From Chryseobacterium arthrosphaerae (lineage in GTDB: Bacteria; Bacteroidota; Bacteroidia; Flavobacteriales; Weeksellaceae): 64,000 nucleotides of DNA. Positions 27,274-37,457 of the stretch are shown in pieces; position 1 is the stretch's first letter, and the number at the start of each line of letters is the position of its first letter. Under the pieces are notes generated by a model that was not told the origin of the DNA, did not search any database, and saw only the letters and a list, made by a program, of their open reading frames with translations. The translations under genes and the position numbers were made by a program. Where the stretch lies: contig NZ_MAYG01000001.1 of the NCBI RefSeq assembly GCF_001684965.1, positions 2,418,001 to 2,482,000 on the forward strand, in the 5' to 3' direction.

Positions 27274-30147
27274 TTAGAAATCAACCTGAATACCAAAAAT
27301 AAACTGCCTCATATTAGGTTGCGTCATATCAAAAACACCTAGATTTGATACAGTATAATCATAGGCATTTGAATTAGCTTCAGGATCAAAACGTAATTTT
27401 TTATCAAATGCATAGGTATACAAATTCACCCCTCTTGCATAAGCATAAATTCCTTTAATACTAGGAATATTAAGCATCGAACCTTTAAAGGTATATCCCA
27501 GTTCAACATTTCTTAATCTAATATTATCTCCTTTGTATAAATATCTGCTTGAATTCGCATTAGAAGACCTATTCCCATTATACATTTGTTTTGGTCTTGA
27601 AGCATTAGGATTGGAAGGACTCCAGGAATCATATAAAGACTCCCATGTTGTATTCACAGTTGGGTATGCACCATCCGATTCGTATACAAATCCCCATCTG
27701 TCCCATACAGAATAATCCCCCTGATAAGTTAGCATAAATGACAATCTCGCTCCTTTATAGGTAAATTCATTGATTAAACTGGCAACATGTGTAGGTAAAG
27801 CTTTCTGTCCTGTAAACGATAGTTGTGCCTTATTCACATCATTAGTAGTAGCTGTTCTTGATGCATCCGTATACCAAAGCGGATCTCCATTTGATGGATC
27901 TACCCCAGCCCATAATCTTGTATAATATTCAGTTGGGTTATGTCCGGGGAAAAATGCTTTCAATCCGGAAACAATAGTTGGTGTAGGGTCTCCTTTTATA
28001 TAAGTAACCTTGGAATCATTATAAGAATAATTGGCTTTAATATCCCAACTAAATGATTCTGTGCTTTTCCTATACCCTAATAAAGTTTCAAAGCCATTAG
28101 ATTTAACTTCTGCCTGGTTTCTGAGAACTGAGCCAAATCCCGTAGAAGGAGAAATTGGTACGTCATATACCTGATCAGGGTTAATATTGGAATATACATC
28201 AAAAGTACCATAAATACTCCCTGTTGCTCCTAACGAGAAGTCTAACCCAATATTTCTTTTCTTTGATTTTTCCCAAACCAATCCATCCGGCGCTCCAGGT
28301 GTCAGGATATATCCGGCGTTGGTCTGAAGATAATTTCCTGCTAAGGTATACTGCGGATATTTAGCATATGGACCTGCCGCCTGATTACCATTTTCTCCAT
28401 AACTTGCTCTAAACTTTAACGAATTAACATAAGCCGGTAAGAAATTCATCTTTCCTAAATCCAAACTTACACCAATACCAAAAAAGTTTCCAGCTTTTGT
28501 ATACCCTGAATAATTATCCCTTCTCGCAGATCCTGTAATGGTAGCAAATTTATTATAGGTATATGAAGCTCTTGCAATATAGCCTACAAGCGTCCACGCA
28601 TCAGTCCTTCCTGACGCTCCGGTAGCATTGGCCGCTGCATCAGCATACCTAATTTTTGTACCAGCCGGGAATCCCCTTTTTGTAAGCGTATTATATTCCA
28701 GCGTTCTTCTGGTTGATTCCATTCCCACTGATGCAGAGACATTATGAACTTCAGCAAATGTTTTGTTAAAGTTTAAAAAGTTATACCAGTTCCATGTAAA
28801 AAAATTCCTTATACTCTTAAAGTAGTATCCGTTACCATTTGCATTGGATGGTTCATATCCGTCTCCAAAATCAGGGTTCCAATAAATAAATTCATTACCT
28901 GAAGTATTATCAATACCGAAGTTGGAATTAAAAGTCAGATAAGGCAAAATTTTATAGTCAACGTTTAATGAAGTAAGCACTTTATCAAAAGTTCCTTTTG
29001 TCAAGTTTGTTCCTGTTAATGCAAGTGGATTAAATTGAGGATTCAGATATACCAGGTTCAGATTATAACTCCCATTACTCAAATAAGGATTCTGAGTAGG
29101 CGAGAGAAGAGTTCCTGAGAAAACAGGATTTGCATAAGACGAAGCATCTGATGGCCCTGCCTGCACTGTTCTTGACAGATTAGTTGAAAAAGTAATATTT
29201 AATCTCTCAGTTGCTTTCCAATTTGCTTTCACTGTTCCCGTATATCGATCAAAAACGGCATCACGTGACAATCCGTCCTGTTTCAAATATCCTAATGACG
29301 CATATAAAGTAAAATCTTTAAAGCCTCCTGAATAACTTAAGTTATACCTATTTGTAATTGGAGAATTTCTTCTGGTTAATTTTTTCCAGTTGGTATTCGT
29401 TTCACCATCCCATTTCAAGATCTCAGTTCGGCCATAGTCCGTAGCCTCCTGAAGATCTGTAAAACCATTTACAGGATCCGAATTAGGGTATCTATTATAA
29501 AGAGCTTGTCCTAAATAAGTCACATGCTCCTGAGCATTTAACATATTTAATTTATCAAAAGCTACATTGGAGGTACCTATTTCACTGACAAACTGTAAGC
29601 TGGATTTACCTTTCTTACCTGATTTTGTAGTAATTATAATTACTCCGTTTGCTCCTCTGGATCCATAAATCGCTGTTGCAACACCATCTTTTAGCACCTG
29701 AACATCTTCAATGTCTGCAGGATTGATTAATGATAATGCATTTTGAGTTGTCAAAGCTCCTGAAATATCACCAGACTGAACCGGCACTCCATCAACAATA
29801 TATAACGGATCGTTACCGGATGTTAATGAAGAAATACCCCGAATCAAGGTTATTGTTGAAGATCCCGGCTGCCCGGAGCTGGCACTTGACATTAAACCAG
29901 CAACAGTTCCCTGTAATATATTATCAATGGAAACAGCAGAAGGTTTTTCAAGAATGTTCCCTGATACTTTTACAAGAGATCCAGCAGATTGTTCAGGTGT
30001 TATTTTGATCCCATAAGAGCCGGTGATAACAACTTCATCAATCTTATTCTCTTTAGGAATGGTATCTTTGTCATTTTTTTGCGCAAAAGCAACCTGCCCT
30101 AAAAAAAACAGTGTTCCAACGGTTAATACACGTAATTTCACATTCAT
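27274..30147 (-). CDS. SusC/RagA-family TonB-linked outer membrane receptor (pair 2)
   Basis: A 957-residue outer membrane importer. Signal peptide MNVKLRVLTVGTLFFLGQ...FAQ, then KIDEVVITGSYG and the plug domain (LQGTVAGLMSSA, LYIVDGVPVQ, VLKDGVATAIYGSRGANGVIIITTK). The barrel ends with MRQFIFGIQVDF. As in pair 1 the N-terminal carboxypeptidase-like domain is missing. The DNA looks richer in A+T than pair 1. A shared signal peptide and promoter block with a different body suggests duplication followed by replacement or fast divergence. Confidence 0.9.
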   Translation of the reverse strand: MNVKLRVLTVGTLFFLGQVAFAQKNDKDTIPKENKIDEVVITGSYGIKITPEQSAGSLVKVSGNILEKPSAVSIDNILQGTVAGLMSSASSGQPGSSTITLIRGISSLTSGNDPLYIVDGVPVQSGDISGALTTQNALSLINPADIEDVQVLKDGVATAIYGSRGANGVIIITTKSGKKGKSSLQFVSEIGTSNVAFDKLNMLNAQEHVTYLGQALYNRYPNSDPVNGFTDLQEATDYGRTEILKWDGETNTNWKKLTRRNSPITNRYNLSYSGGFKDFTLYASLGYLKQDGLSRDAVFDRYTGTVKANWKATERLNITFSTNLSRTVQAGPSDASSYANPVFSGTLLSPTQNPYLSNGSYNLNLVYLNPQFNPLALTGTNLTKGTFDKVLTSLNVDYKILPYLTFNSNFGIDNTSGNEFIYWNPDFGDGYEPSNANGNGYYFKSIRNFFTWNWYNFLNFNKTFAEVHNVSASVGMESTRRTLEYNTLTKRGFPAGTKIRYADAAANATGASGRTDAWTLVGYIARASYTYNKFATITGSARRDNYSGYTKAGNFFGIGVSLDLGKMNFLPAYVNSLKFRASYGENGNQAAGPYAKYPQYTLAGNYLQTNAGYILTPGAPDGLVWEKSKKRNIGLDFSLGATGSIYGTFDVYSNINPDQVYDVPISPSTGFGSVLRNQAEVKSNGFETLLGYRKSTESFSWDIKANYSYNDSKVTYIKGDPTPTIVSGLKAFFPGHNPTEYYTRLWAGVDPSNGDPLWYTDASRTATTNDVNKAQLSFTGQKALPTHVASLINEFTYKGARLSFMLTYQGDYSVWDRWGFVYESDGAYPTVNTTWESLYDSWSPSNPNASRPKQMYNGNRSSNANSSRYLYKGDNIRLRNVELGYTFKGSMLNIPSIKGIYAYARGVNLYTYAFDKKLRFDPEANSNAYDYTVSNLGVFDMTQPNMRQFIFGIQVDF

Positions 30148-30171
30148 TATTTAACATATTTTAGTATTCAT

Positions 30172-30205
30172 TTACAAATATGTTAATAAGGAATAAATAT
30201 TCAAA
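30172..30205 (-). promoter_or_regulatory. Promoter of SusC/SusD pair 2
   Basis: On the minus strand, TTG (30202-30204) and CATATTTG (30175-30182) are 19 nt apart. The -7 region is identical over 16 bp to that of pair 1. Apart from this and a terminator, the 30148-30557 gap is A+T-rich DNA with no gene. Confidence 0.55.
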
Positions 30206-30504
30206 AAACAAAATTACACTAAAAAATAAACAAAAAATTATATTTTACACGCATTAACAATATTAATCAAATAAAAAAAATCAATAATTTCAAACAAATG
30301 AAAATAATAACATGCGATTTAATTTTAGTAAAAATTTAACAATAATCAAATTTTTACTAAGTATTCGTTAAAAATAAAATTTTAACAAAAATATTAACCA
30401 AAAAAAAAATTATATATGAATGAAATTAAATTTCACGAATAAATGATTTATATGGAAATATCAAAATACATTATAAAATAACAAATTAAAGCACCTTAAT
30501 ACAA

Positions 30505-30538
30505 AAAAACAAAGCATTCCAAAAATGGAATGCTTTTT
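30505..30538 (-). terminator. Terminator after the HMG-CoA synthase gene
   Basis: AAAGCATTCC pairs perfectly with GGAATGCTTT over a 5-nt loop, flanked by A-run and T-run, about 20 nt past the stop. Confidence 0.7.
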
Positions 30539-30557
30539 ATAATGCCAATAAAATATG

Positions 30558-31886
30558 TTATTTCTGATATCCGTAATATCTGGCACCTGTTAGAACAGGA
30601 TTGTCAGTTTCAATAGAAACAAGCCCGAAACCTTTATAATTATTGTTTACAGACTTTTTAAATTGCTTTCTGTGCAATTGCTCATAAGTTTCAAAATCAA
30701 CAGCGGTGCGATCATTTAAATTTTCAAATAGATTCCACTTTGATGCCACGTTTTTCCAATTGTCAGAAACCTTTCCGGCAAAAACTTTTGATTTTGAACC
30801 GCTTCCGTATCCCACAAAACCTATTTCTTTTCCGGACAGTTCCTCATTTTCGTTAAAAGAAGTCTGAAGAGCGGATAAAAGTGCCATAAAGATAGAAGCA
30901 GTATACATATTCCCTATTTCAGAAGAGGCCCGCTGGGTTTTTTCTATCTTATCATTGATGAGCTGCAGATAATTTTCAGATTTTGCAACAGCTTTTTGCT
31001 CATCAGGCGTCCCGTAAGGAAGTCCGTTCTCAAGGCTGTAGATCTCTGTAAATACTCTTTTCCCGTGAAAGGCATACGGAAGGTGGAAAATAATATATTT
31101 CCAGCTCTCATAAGGCTTTTCCTGTTTTATAATCTCTTTATAATGCTGATAAGCTTCCCTGATCCTGTCCTGATAACATTGATTGGAATACTGACCGTCA
31201 AATACCGGTTCATCGGTAAAGATCTCAATCTTCTCAGGATAAGTCTCCGGTGCATTCTTCAAAGCTTCTTTATTGTATTGTCTTCTGGGTTTAAAAAAGT
31301 CAAAAACGCTTTCCGAAGCCACTCCCCAGTTATTTTCAATTTCAAGAAGGTCGGGTTTTGAGGACACCAACAAAGCGACTGCTCCCCCACCCTGTGTATA
31401 CTCTCCGGAAGAAGCTAATTCATATTTAGCATAATCACTGGCAATGACTACTGCTTTTTTATCCGGGTTTACCCTTACAAAATCCAATGCATTGTGCAAA
31501 GCATCCACACCTCCTACACAGGCAAAGGTCATATCGAGAACATCACAGTTCTTAAAATTTCTTTCGCCATATTCTTCTTCCAACACTTTTTCTACCATCT
31601 GCACAGCATAAGATGCAGTGGGTTTTGCTGCGTCCACAGCACTTTCCGTACCCAGATAAACCCTTGCTATTTCTTTAGGGCTGATGTTGTAATCTTTTAT
31701 TAATCTTAACAATGCTTCCGCCGCAAAAGTAGCCGCATCTTCATGAACATCAGAAAGCCCCATTTTATGAAGTCCCAGCCCTTTCTCCAGTTTTGCCGGT
31801 TCTATGCCTCTTTTTTCCGCTAAATCTTTAATTTCCAAATACAAAGAAGGCACATAATAGCTTGCCGCCTCAATTCCAAAACTCAT
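30558..31886 (-). CDS. Hydroxymethylglutaryl-CoA synthase
   Basis: A 442-residue thiolase-fold enzyme condensing acetyl-CoA and acetoacetyl-CoA to HMG-CoA for the mevalonate route to isoprenoids. The catalytic cysteine is C123 in DMTFACVGGVDAL. The family segment GTESAVDAAKPTASY is clear, as are ASDYAKYELASSGEYTQGGGAVALLVS, the histidine region FHLPYAFHGKRVF and the C-terminal GYGSGSKSKVF. Single gene with its own terminator. Use of the mevalonate pathway agrees with a flavobacterial host. No other pathway gene is in the window. Confidence 0.88.
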   Translation of the reverse strand: MSFGIEAASYYVPSLYLEIKDLAEKRGIEPAKLEKGLGLHKMGLSDVHEDAATFAAEALLRLIKDYNISPKEIARVYLGTESAVDAAKPTASYAVQMVEKVLEEEYGERNFKNCDVLDMTFACVGGVDALHNALDFVRVNPDKKAVVIASDYAKYELASSGEYTQGGGAVALLVSSKPDLLEIENNWGVASESVFDFFKPRRQYNKEALKNAPETYPEKIEIFTDEPVFDGQYSNQCYQDRIREAYQHYKEIIKQEKPYESWKYIIFHLPYAFHGKRVFTEIYSLENGLPYGTPDEQKAVAKSENYLQLINDKIEKTQRASSEIGNMYTASIFMALLSALQTSFNENEELSGKEIGFVGYGSGSKSKVFAGKVSDNWKNVASKWNLFENLNDRTAVDFETYEQLHRKQFKKSVNNNYKGFGLVSIETDNPVLTGARYYGYQK

Positions 31887-31913
31887 AATTTTCTAAATTT
31901 TAAACGAATTTAT

Positions 31914-31921
31914 GAAAGATA
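31914..31921 (-). promoter_or_regulatory. Putative -7 element of the HMG-CoA synthase gene
   Basis: On the minus strand this reads TATCTTTC, one change from TAnnTTTG, 28 nt before the ATG. Confidence 0.3.
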
Positions 31922-32033
31922 ATGTAAAAAACAGCTGTAAAAACTACTGATTTTTGTACTATTATTAAAAACCAATCAGGAAGTTGATATATTACCCCTG
32001 ACAGAGCCATCGAGAATCCTCTCATTGATCCAT

Positions 32034-32068
32034 AAAAAACAAGCCGGTAAATGGTACCGGCTTGTTTT
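32034..32068 (-). terminator. Terminator after the M1 aminopeptidase gene
   Basis: AAACAAGCCGGTA pairs perfectly with TACCGGCTTGTTT, flanked by A/T runs, a few nt past the stop. Confidence 0.75.
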
Positions 32069-32073
32069 TCTTT

Positions 32074-34584
32074 TTATTTAAAATTTTCAATTGCTTTGTT
32101 GATAGCATCGATCTGTTTATTGATGCTTGCTGCATTTTGCGGATTCTGTCTCAGCAGTTCCATTTTTTTGCTTAACCCATCTTTCAGTATCTGAACAACC
32201 ATCATTTTAGCCTGTGGATTGTTTGCCATCTGGTTTTTCGCATAGCCTAAGGTCTTGGTCATTTTCTCAACTGCTTTCGGATTATCTGAACTCATGATCC
32301 AGTTATACCCTTCTTCTGCAGTTTTTCCCAATTCCGGATCCTGGAATTTAACAAACGGATAGAATGCTGTAAGAGGCGCAATGTATTCCATTTGGGAAAC
32401 TATTTTGTTCTTCACAACAACCGGCATGAAAAGGGCTAATAACTCATCCGAAGCACCGTCCAGATCTATTTTATCAGCTAAGGTATTCACTTTTGACGGG
32501 TCAATGGTGATAAGTGCATTCAGAGAATTTGCTTTTACAGCATTAGAAACTGCATTGACTCCTTTTTCATAGATTGGAAGGTATTTTTTATCTTTTGTTT
32601 TTGCCAAAGCTGCAATAGCTGCCGCCTGGGTCAATGTTTTCGGATCATTTACAGCTATTTTTTCGACCTCAGCTCCTAAAGCTTTCATCTGGTCAGGATT
32701 GGTAAGATCCATTAATTCCAAAGCTTTTATTCTTACCCTGAAGAACGGGTCTTTCAATGCTGCAGCTAATAATCTGATCGCGGCAGGGTTTTTCCCAACC
32801 TGATCCTTAATACCTGTCAGAGCATTATACCTGCTTTTAAACTCTTTGGAATTGGTAAACTGCATCAGGTTCTGTTCAGGTGTTTTCGTTTCCGTGATCT
32901 CTGCCAACAGAACTCCATCTGCATTAATATTCAGTATATCCGGGGTTTTTGAAACATCGAAACTGAACGTATTTTTTGCTTCTGCATTTACCCATACATT
33001 GTATCTTTTCGGCTTACCGTTATCATAAACATCAATTGCCAGAGGGAATTCAAATGGCTGCTCCTGAGTCTGGCTGATGGTTACAGAAACCTGCTTTTTC
33101 ACCGGCTCAAATGTAGATGAATAGTTGATTTTCGGATTTCCGTTGCCAAAATACCACTGATTGAAGAACCAGTTCAGATCTTTTCCTGAAACTTTTTCAA
33201 AAGACAATCTCAACTGGTGAGCTTCTGCGTTTTGATATTCATTAGTTTTCAGGTAATCATTCATTCCGGCAAAGAAAGCATCATCCCCCAGATAGTTTCT
33301 CAGCATATTCAGGATTCCGCCTCCTTTCTGATAGGTTACGAGATCAAACACATCTTCACGGGAGTCATAATTGAATCTTACCAGATTTTTCTTGAAATCA
33401 CCCGGATTATGGATGTACATATTTACGTCACTCATCAGGTGATAGTCTGCCTGATCTTTTCCGTATTTATATTCATTCCAAAGGTATTCGGAATAGTTGG
33501 CAAAAGATTCGTTTACGGTAAGGTTGCTCCAGCTTTCTGCTGTCACCAGGTCGCCAAACCAATGGTGGAACAATTCATGGGCAATGGTATCTTCCCATGT
33601 ATTTTCATCGATAAGCTGGCCTGGCTTTTGAAGAATATCACTTCCGTGGAGGGTTGCCGTTGTATTTTCCATCGCTCCGCTTACGTAGTTCCTGCCGGAA
33701 ATCTGTGCATATTTTGCCCACGGATAGTCATAATTCATTTTTTTAGAGAAGAACTCGATCATTTCAGGGGTATTTCCATAGATCTGCTTTGCATAGGGTT
33801 CGTATTCTTTCTCTATATAGTAATCAACCGGAATATTTTTCCATTTGTCTTTTACAATAGCATATTCTCCTACCCCCATAAAGAAAAGATAAGTAGAATG
33901 TCTTTTATCCATAACCCAATGATCGGTTCTCATACCGTTGGGCTCTTTCTGAGAGTCTTTTAACAGACCGTTTGAAAGGGTAACATACTTGTCAGGAACA
34001 GTCATATAAATTTCCTGGGTGGTCTTCTGATTAGGCTTATCTATGGTCGGAAACCATGCTGAGGAAGATTCGGTTTCTCCCTGCGTCCAGATCTGTGTAG
34101 GCAGGTCAGGATCTGTTCCCTGGGCATTGATGAAATATAGACCTTTGGCATCATTGATGGCCATACTTCCTTCCTGTTTTACTTCATTCGGACGGGATGT
34201 GTATTTGATATAAACTGTGTAGTCCTGGTTTTTCTGATAGGTTTTATCGAGATTAATTTTCAGGACATCATTTTTGTATTCGTATTTTAAAGGAGATCTT
34301 TTGCCGTTGTTATCAAGTGCCACTTCATGAATCAGCATTGCTTTCGCATCGAGTATAAGCTCATTGGTGGGATAGAAATAGGGTGAAGCCGTAAGCCATT
34401 CTTCTCCATTCATCTGTTCTTTCTGATAATCGAAATTTACTTTCAGCCTGGTATGCTTAAGCTCTGTTACTTTGGTGTGCGTTGCTCTGTAAACTTTTTC
34501 CCTTCCTGATGTTTCTGTTTGTGCAGATACCTGGGTTGAAAATAAAATTCCAAGTACAGCAATTGATAAAATGGCCTTTCTCAT
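32074..34584 (-). CDS. M1-family zinc aminopeptidase
   Basis: An 836-residue exported gluzincin peptidase. The signal peptide ends near QVSAQ. The substrate-binding motif GAMEN is at 303-307. The zinc site is HELFH (336-340) with the second glutamate E359 in TVNES, the exact M1 spacing HExxH-x18-E. The C-terminal ~280 residues are helical repeats (AIRLLAAALKDPFFRVRIKALELM). It removes N-terminal residues from peptides, probably in the periplasm, feeding amino acids to the cell. The small gene upstream ends 25 nt before it on the same strand. Confidence 0.9.
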   Translation of the reverse strand: MRKAILSIAVLGILFSTQVSAQTETSGREKVYRATHTKVTELKHTRLKVNFDYQKEQMNGEEWLTASPYFYPTNELILDAKAMLIHEVALDNNGKRSPLKYEYKNDVLKINLDKTYQKNQDYTVYIKYTSRPNEVKQEGSMAINDAKGLYFINAQGTDPDLPTQIWTQGETESSSAWFPTIDKPNQKTTQEIYMTVPDKYVTLSNGLLKDSQKEPNGMRTDHWVMDKRHSTYLFFMGVGEYAIVKDKWKNIPVDYYIEKEYEPYAKQIYGNTPEMIEFFSKKMNYDYPWAKYAQISGRNYVSGAMENTTATLHGSDILQKPGQLIDENTWEDTIAHELFHHWFGDLVTAESWSNLTVNESFANYSEYLWNEYKYGKDQADYHLMSDVNMYIHNPGDFKKNLVRFNYDSREDVFDLVTYQKGGGILNMLRNYLGDDAFFAGMNDYLKTNEYQNAEAHQLRLSFEKVSGKDLNWFFNQWYFGNGNPKINYSSTFEPVKKQVSVTISQTQEQPFEFPLAIDVYDNGKPKRYNVWVNAEAKNTFSFDVSKTPDILNINADGVLLAEITETKTPEQNLMQFTNSKEFKSRYNALTGIKDQVGKNPAAIRLLAAALKDPFFRVRIKALELMDLTNPDQMKALGAEVEKIAVNDPKTLTQAAAIAALAKTKDKKYLPIYEKGVNAVSNAVKANSLNALITIDPSKVNTLADKIDLDGASDELLALFMPVVVKNKIVSQMEYIAPLTAFYPFVKFQDPELGKTAEEGYNWIMSSDNPKAVEKMTKTLGYAKNQMANNPQAKMMVVQILKDGLSKKMELLRQNPQNAASINKQIDAINKAIENFK

Positions 34585-34609
34585 CGGTCTGCTTTATTAT
34601 TTTTTAGTT

Positions 34610-34828
34610 TTATTTTTTTATTATAATGTCAAAAATATCATTAACAAGTGTTTCATAGTCTCCGGTTTTCAGCTGTTCTTTGGTTTTCGCAAAAGCTTTT
34701 TTAAGCTCACTTTCCGGGTTTTCATCATCAACAATTTCTGCTGAAGCGACTCCTTTTAACTGAAGGACTGCGTTTTTCAGGATTTCAATATCTGCGCCTT
34801 CTTCTGTATTTATTTTCAGGTACTTCAT
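34610..34828 (-). CDS. Small acidic hypothetical protein
   Basis: A 72-residue protein starting MKYLKINTEEGADIEILKNAV, from the ATG at 34828; a longer frame to 34927 begins inside the leader. Pattern: short strand, helix, a strand ASAEIVDD, then charged helices and a lysine-rich end. It recalls small Bacteroidota antitoxin-like proteins of the DUF2683 sort, but no toxin gene is adjacent. I do not assign a function. It lies upstream of the M1 aminopeptidase gene and may share its transcript. Confidence 0.6.
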   Translation of the reverse strand: MKYLKINTEEGADIEILKNAVLQLKGVASAEIVDDENPESELKKAFAKTKEQLKTGDYETLVNDIFDIIIKK

Positions 34829-34911
34829 GATTTCTGTGATCTGTATTTGACTTTTATTTATTACTTTTTCTCCATTTCCGGGTAGCGGAACGGATAAGAC
34901 TGTTATTCTTT

Positions 34912-34919
34912 CAAATTTA
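34912..34919 (-). promoter_or_regulatory. Putative -7 element upstream of the small acidic protein gene
   Basis: On the minus strand this reads TAAATTTG, a full match to TAnnTTTG. It implies a leader of about 75-80 nt. Confidence 0.4.
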
Positions 34920-34981
34920 AGAAACAAATACTAAAGAAAGTTCCTTTAAGCCCTTTATATTAAGATAAATTGGAAAACCGG

Positions 34982-36421
34982 TTATTTCGTACGGATCATT
35001 TTCCCGTTTTTATATTGAAAGGTCACTCCACAATTTTTTTGATTCTCTACATTGTAAACGTGGATTTTCTCAGGATCTATGCCATTCATTTGTGAAAGCA
35101 TGGGACTTTCCCAATATTTATAAAAAAGAGGCTCTCTCAGCATAAGGTCAGGATCAGATTTAAGGACTTCAAACACATCATAATCTATACAGACATTTCC
35201 TTCCGATATATTATTTTGTTTCAATGTTATATTCAGCTGCCTGAATAATTCGTTGTTGAATTTACTCGCATAAATCCAGGAATTTTTCAGACTGATATTG
35301 GTGATCATAAAAATGAAAGCCATTCCGGCCAAAAAGATACTGATCGTTTTACCTGACAGCTTCAGCCTGACAGAAAGATAAATAATCCCTGAAATAATAA
35401 ATAAGGTATAAAAAAGCCTTATGGCTCCGAGATTCCGGTTGTCAAATCCAAAAAGGGTCGGAATATAGGATGAAAACAGAAAAATACTCAGTCCAAAAAG
35501 GATCGAAATAAAGGAAATAATACTTAGCTTTTTTAATTCCTGTACCCTGCTTTTAAAATCATACCCCGCAAAGACTTTATAAACAACTGAAGATATGATG
35601 AGCGCCAGCAGTATTTCTAAAATGTGCAGCTTCCTGATGTTCAGTATACCTTTCCAGATTCCTTCAAATAGATCTCTGAAAAATAATTTCACCGCACATA
35701 CTGCAACGAAGATTACTCTTTTCAACTCAAACACTTTGGTGATCTCATCTCTTTGGTATGAATTGACAAATAGGGCAGGCTGAATAACTTTCCTGAAGAT
35801 TACAATAATCCCTAAGGTCAGCAAACCGAATACAACCTTCTTTTTATGGTCTTTAATGAGAAAAAGATGAAGAACGATGAAGGGAAGAAAAATTTCATAG
35901 CTCAATACGGAGGCAATAAAAAACAGTGCACTCAGTATCGTATTTTTCCTGGTATATACATAATAGATGCTCAATGCAAAAAAAATAGTCGCCAGATTTG
36001 AATTGAGCATAATACTGGAAAACTGAATACTGCTACCGATCAGAGAAGTTGCATACAGCAATGTAAGCAGGCTGGCAAGTTCCCTGGACAGGATATGCCT
36101 GGCAACCCAATACAATACAGCCAGTGAAAGAGGAAAAAAGAGAATCCCCAATAAGTAGAGAGATTCATGATCTTTTGATAGAAAGGACAAAGTTCCGGTC
36201 ACCAAACCTGATACGGGCCTTGCCGCCATCAAAGAGGAATCCAGAAAAGAGTAGATATAACTGAAATAGGAGTCCGGAACAGTTCTTAACTGATAAACTC
36301 CCGCCAAATCATCTGAAAGCACGGCTCTTTCCGTAAAAATACACCAACATATATAGAGGCTGTAAACAAGGATTGAGATATTCAGAAATACCAGATAATA
36401 ACGGCTCAGTTTTTTTTCCAT
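34982..36421 (-). CDS. Polytopic membrane protein, possible GT-C-type glycosyltransferase
   Basis: A 479-residue integral membrane protein with about 10-12 hydrophobic helices and a soluble C-terminal tail of ~90 residues. An acidic DD pair (VLSDDLAGVY) lies in the first loop after TM1, where GT-C glycosyltransferases carry their catalytic acids. The helix pattern also recalls EpsG/Wzy-like surface polysaccharide proteins. I do not recognise a specific family. It stands alone between thymidylate synthase and the small acidic protein gene. Confidence 0.55.
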   Translation of the reverse strand: MEKKLSRYYLVFLNISILVYSLYICWCIFTERAVLSDDLAGVYQLRTVPDSYFSYIYSFLDSSLMAARPVSGLVTGTLSFLSKDHESLYLLGILFFPLSLAVLYWVARHILSRELASLLTLLYATSLIGSSIQFSSIMLNSNLATIFFALSIYYVYTRKNTILSALFFIASVLSYEIFLPFIVLHLFLIKDHKKKVVFGLLTLGIIVIFRKVIQPALFVNSYQRDEITKVFELKRVIFVAVCAVKLFFRDLFEGIWKGILNIRKLHILEILLALIISSVVYKVFAGYDFKSRVQELKKLSIISFISILFGLSIFLFSSYIPTLFGFDNRNLGAIRLFYTLFIISGIIYLSVRLKLSGKTISIFLAGMAFIFMITNISLKNSWIYASKFNNELFRQLNITLKQNNISEGNVCIDYDVFEVLKSDPDLMLREPLFYKYWESPMLSQMNGIDPEKIHVYNVENQKNCGVTFQYKNGKMIRTK

Positions 36422-36524
36422 CGTATTTTTTCAAAATTAGCAGCAGAAGCTTCAATTGCTTACCAATTTCAAAAATAACAGAATTACGGCAATTAAAAAA
36501 TAATATCAGCTATATTACCCAATA

Positions 36525-37319
36525 TTAAATGGCAACAGGAGCCTTAATCCCCGGATGCGGATCATAATTTTCCAGGGTGAAGTCTTCAAAATCAAAATCG
36601 AAAATATTTTTAACTTCCGGATTCAGTTTCATGACAGGAAGTGGCCTTGTTTCTCTTGAAAGCTGTCTGTTTACCTGTTCAAAATGATTATTATAAATGT
36701 GAACATCTCCAAAACTGTGAACGTAATCCCCTACCTCAAGATTACAGACCTGCGCTACCATCATCAGCAAAAGAGCATAACTTGCAATGTTGAACGGCAC
36801 ACCAAGAAACACATCTGCACTTCTCTGATACAGCTGTAAAGATAATTTCCCGTCTGCCACATAAAACTGAAATAATGCATGGCACGGAGCCAATGCCATA
36901 TTAGGAATTTCCGCCACATTCCATGCAGAGACGATAAGTCTTCTGGAATCCGGATTTTTTTTGATCTGATCAATCACTTCTGTAATCTGATCTACAATCT
37001 TCCCGTCAGCACCGGTCCAGCTTCTCCACTGGGCACCGTAAACAGGACCTAAATCACCGTTTTCATCTGCCCATTCATCCCAGATGCTTACCCCGTTATC
37101 TTTAAGGTATTTGATATTGGTATCTCCTTTCAGGAACCAGAGGAGCTCATAGATAATGGATTTAAGGTGCACTTTTTTAGTCGTTACCAAAGGAAATCCT
37201 TTTGACAGATCATATCTCAGCTGATATCCGAATACACTTCTTGTTCCGGTACCGGTTCTATCGGTCTTATCGGTTCCGTTATCTAAAATATGCTGTAAAA
37301 GGTCCAGGTAATTTTGCAT
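36525..37319 (-). CDS. thyA: Thymidylate synthase
   Basis: Converts dUMP to dTMP using methylene-tetrahydrofolate. From the ATG at 37319 the protein is 264 residues, the same as E. coli ThyA; an upstream TTG would add eight residues. The catalytic cysteine is C146 in [12 protein letters not shown]. The phosphate-binding arginines are in DRTGTGTRS and [12 protein letters not shown], and [21 protein letters not shown] is conserved. No dihydrofolate reductase gene is adjacent in this window, although the two are often linked. Confidence 0.95.
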   Translation of the reverse strand: MQNYLDLLQHILDNGTDKTDRTGTGTRSVFGYQLRYDLSKGFPLVTTKKVHLKSIIYELLWFLKGDTNIKYLKDNGVSIWDEWADENGDLGPVYGAQWRSWTGADGKIVDQITEVIDQIKKNPDSRRLIVSAWNVAEIPNMALAPCHALFQFYVADGKLSLQLYQRSADVFLGVPFNIASYALLLMMVAQVCNLEVGDYVHSFGDVHIYNNHFEQVNRQLSRETRPLPVMKLNPEVKNIFDFDFEDFTLENYDPHPGIKAPVAI

Positions 37320-37340
37320 TGTGAGAGAAATTTTATGCCC

Positions 37341-37348
37341 CAAATTTA
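37341..37348 (-). promoter_or_regulatory. -7 promoter element of thyA
   Basis: On the minus strand this reads TAAATTTG, a full match to TAnnTTTG, 22 nt before the ATG. It overlaps the alternative TTG start and so supports the shorter protein. Confidence 0.5.
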
Positions 37349-37359
37349 GTAAAAACGAT

Positions 37360-37393
37360 TATAAAAAGCACTCATTTTTATGAATGCTTTTTA
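37360..37393 (-). terminator. Terminator after the Gre-like gene
   Basis: AAAAAGCACTCA pairs with TGAATGCTTTTT with one mismatch, downstream of the minus-strand gene ending at 37458 and just upstream of the thyA promoter. Confidence 0.55.
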
Positions 37394-37457
37394 TGGCTGC
37401 TATATTCAAACTCTATTAAGCAACTGTAGATGTGCTTTGTAGATCTGTGATATTTTT

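Noticed and set aside
33217-33963. A 248-codon plus-strand frame opposite the M1 aminopeptidase gene.
   Set aside because: It is antisense to the catalytic region, is hydrophobic and cysteine-rich in the manner of reverse-strand shadows, and has no promoter or start signal.
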